Positions 6,933 through 8,485 of a DNA stretch of 8,485 nucleotides are shown in pieces. Source of the stretch: Spirochaetales bacterium (lineage in GTDB: Bacteria; Spirochaetota; Spirochaetia; ARS1246). Location: positions 1 through 8,485 of the forward strand of contig JAFGHN010000266.1 of assembly GCA_016930115.1 (NCBI GenBank), in the 5' to 3' direction. Positions within the stretch are counted from its first letter, which is position 1, and the number at the start of each line of letters is the position of its first letter. A program made the position numbers and the translations under genes. The notes under the pieces are model-generated. The model saw only the letters and a list, made by a program, of their open reading frames with translations. It ran no database searches and was not told the origin of the DNA.

Positions 6933-8485
6933 TGCGCGACTCCGAGCGCTCTCTCAACAGAGGACTTTAGATCTACAAGCCCCTTGTAGTTCCTGTTATC
7001 TGCGTTACTCCAAAGCCTCCTGATGATGAGCAACGCCTGCTCCGGCCGGCTGTCCCCGACAAGTTTTACAGCCTGCAGGTAGAATTGCATGTCCTCGCTC
7101 GATGCCAGCGTCGTCGCAACGGTCCCGCCCTTTTCAGCGTTTATCGTGTTTCGCAATTCCCTGGCGGCGATATAGTTAGGATCAATTACAAGCGCCCTGT
7201 TCAACAGGCCCAATGCTTCATCGTAGTTAGTCTTATCACCGCTGCTGTAAAGCCTCAGCGCTTCGTTATAGAGATCGAGGGCCAGATTCCTCGTTTCCAC
7301 GGTTTGGGGCCGTGCCCGCAGCCCCAGAGTGATTTCCACCTGAAAAATCAGCTGGTCAAGACCGGGATAGTCCGGTTCGAGCTTCTTCACCGTCTGCAAT
7401 TCGCTGTAAGCGTCCGCCGCGGCGGCGGGTGTGTTTATCGCCGCCCGGGCGTCCTCCACGGTCTGGCGGATATCTCGATTGTACCTGTCTATATCTTCGA
7501 TCCGCTTGATCCGCCAGTTGAGGAGATTGGCCTCTTCGTTATACGGGTATTGCTGCAACACGATCCGGAGGTTGTTGCTCACGTCTTTCAGCTTTCGCTG
7601 TGCCCCCACCGAGTCCCGGGCGGCAAGCAGGGTCTCCGCCTCCTTGTAGTCCGCGAGGGCGTAGTTGAGATACTGTCGCATTTCCCGGTAGAGAGAATCC
7701 GTCTCGGGTATATCACGGCCGGTCTGCACCGAAAGAGCCGTTTGGACCAGCGAGAGGTAATACTCAATGTAAAAATCCGGCTCGGGATAGACCGACGCCC
7801 ATTTCGACTGCGCCTGCAACAGCGAGCTCTCCGCCGTCTCGTATTCCTGCCTGGCGTAGGCTTGCTGTGCGTCTGAGACAAGTTCGTCCACTTCTCGCAC
7901 AACGATGCGAACCAGGACGTTGTTTATTTCTTCGTTCAACAGCCCGACCCGGGTATCTATATCGGAGGAAAAAGCGTCGTCCTGGCGGTGGGATATAGAC
8001 TCAAGGGCGGCGTTGCTCGCCTGGGTGAGAAAGCTTCTTGCACCGGTGAAATCCTCCGCGTCTATAGCCTCCTCCGCCGTGTCGATATACTGATACGCCT
8101 CGTCACGATACCTGTCGGCAAGCCTGATTTCCTGCTCCGCCAGGGCAATGAGAGCGAGCACCCGGGATTCCAGGTCGGTTATCTCGCCGGATATATCGTC
8201 GCCAACGCGAAGTGTGTTCTGCATCCGCCCGTCGGACAGTACGTATTCCTTGTCGTTCCTGAGGTTGGCAAGAACAGTCGAGGCGCTGCGGCTGAGCTCG
8301 CGCAGAGTCGACCGCGCGCCGACGAGGACCACCCGCCCCTGGTCCGGATACTTCTTCAGGATCGCCTGGGCCCGCTCTTCCTCAGAGGCGTCGTCAGGCA
8401 CTTCCTCTCCGGTGACCGTTGTAAGCACCCCTTCCACAAGCCTGCGTCCATTCTCAACGGTGTCACCGACAGGATCGAAATCATC
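6929..8485 (-). CDS. TPR-like helical repeat protein, N-terminus outside window (partial)
   Basis: The frame is open to the right edge of the window, giving 518 visible residues and a TGA at 6931-6929. A GTG at 8437 could be taken as the start, but no Shine-Dalgarno-like sequence precedes it and the frame continues upstream through 16 sense codons (beginning DDFDPVGD), so the true start is very probably beyond 8485. The visible part is almost wholly helical and rich in Ala, Leu, Glu and Arg. Several helix pairs repeat a divergent TPR pattern, with a helix containing an Ala-x3-hydrophobic face and often a Pro-x-Tyr turn. The clearest is at about 7276-7133 (YDEALGLLNRALVIDPNY); others lie near 8107-7988, 7888-7763, 7666-7538 and 7087-6935. 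No catalytic motif or membrane helix is visible. TPR proteins are usually protein-protein scaffolds. The ATGA overlap with the receptor phosphatase downstream implies co-translation and suggests, without proving, a shared pathway. The localisation signal, if any, is outside the window. Confidence 0.85.
   Translation of the reverse strand, partial: DDFDPVGDTVENGRRLVEGVLTTVTGEEVPDDASEEERAQAILKKYPDQGRVVLVGARSTLRELSRSASTVLANLRNDKEYVLSDGRMQNTLRVGDDISGEITDLESRVLALIALAEQEIRLADRYRDEAYQYIDTAEEAIDAEDFTGARSFLTQASNAALESISHRQDDAFSSDIDTRVGLLNEEINNVLVRIVVREVDELVSDAQQAYARQEYETAESSLLQAQSKWASVYPEPDFYIEYYLSLVQTALSVQTGRDIPETDSLYREMRQYLNYALADYKEAETLLAARDSVGAQRKLKDVSNNLRIVLQQYPYNEEANLLNWRIKRIEDIDRYNRDIRQTVEDARAAINTPAAAADAYSELQTVKKLEPDYPGLDQLIFQVEITLGLRARPQTVETRNLALDLYNEALRLYSSGDKTNYDEALGLLNRALVIDPNYIAARELRNTINAEKGGTVATTLASSEDMQFYLQAVKLVGDSRPEQALLIIRRLWSNADNRNYKGLVDLKSSVERALGVAQ
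6940..6944 (-). promoter_or_regulatory. Ribosome binding site of the receptor phosphatase gene
   Basis: The coding strand reads CGGAG seven bases before the ATG at 6932. The site lies inside the last codons of the TPR gene, whose TGA overlaps the ATG as ATGA. This fixes the start and implies translational coupling. Confidence 0.75.

Noticed and set aside
7085..7876. Plus-strand open frame of 263 codons
   Set aside because: It is antisense to the TPR-like gene, whose frame carries coherent helical repeats; the antisense product is rich in Arg, Val, Leu and Gly without motifs.
6929..8437. GTG at 8437 as the start of the TPR-like gene
   Set aside because: No ribosome binding site precedes it and the frame continues open to the window edge, so the gene is called partial.

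Overview
The window reads as part of a single bacterial transcription unit. All four credible genes lie on the minus strand, so transcription runs from high to low coordinates. The DNA is moderately GC-rich by eye and almost entirely coding; the largest gap between genes is 75 bases. No RNA gene, mobile element, CRISPR array or long repeat was seen. The style of the SpoIIE phosphatase, the TPR-type neighbour and the lack of recognisable enzymes suggest a free-living or environmental spirochaete (Treponema/Spirochaeta relatives). This is a judgement from remembered family resemblance and is only moderately secure.

Layout in transcription order: (1) 8485-6929, a TPR-like helical repeat protein whose N-terminus lies outside the window. 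(2) 6932-2313, overlapping the first by an ATGA, a 1539-residue membrane receptor. It has a signal peptide, a BNR/Asp-box beta-propeller, two fibronectin-III/Ig-like domains, an IPT/TIG-like domain, a first membrane helix, a short basic linker, a second membrane helix, a Cache-like extracytoplasmic sensor with a coiled-coil insert, a third membrane helix, HAMP, and a SpoIIE/RsbU-type PP2C phosphatase with intact metal-binding motifs. (3) 2237-1863, a small protein with two zinc ribbons and a C-terminal membrane anchor. (4) 1842-1, a large, apparently cytoplasmic protein of unknown family, cut by the left edge.

The simplest model is an envelope-sensing signalling operon. The receptor senses something outside the cytoplasmic membrane through its propeller/Fn3/IPT head and its Cache-like domain, and controls a cytoplasmic serine/threonine phosphatase. 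By family knowledge the usual substrate of such a phosphatase is a phosphorylated STAS-domain anti-sigma-factor antagonist, but no STAS protein, anti-sigma kinase or sigma factor is visible here. The TPR protein, the zinc-ribbon membrane protein and the unknown cytoplasmic protein are candidate partners by position only.

The most interesting signals are: the fusion of a complete one-helix receptor to a complete HAMP-phosphatase sensor, with a good ribosome-binding site and start codon still present at the seam (4494-4510); an insertion of about 110 residues between the last two catalytic motifs of the phosphatase; and an in-frame A AAA AAG slippery heptamer in the last gene.
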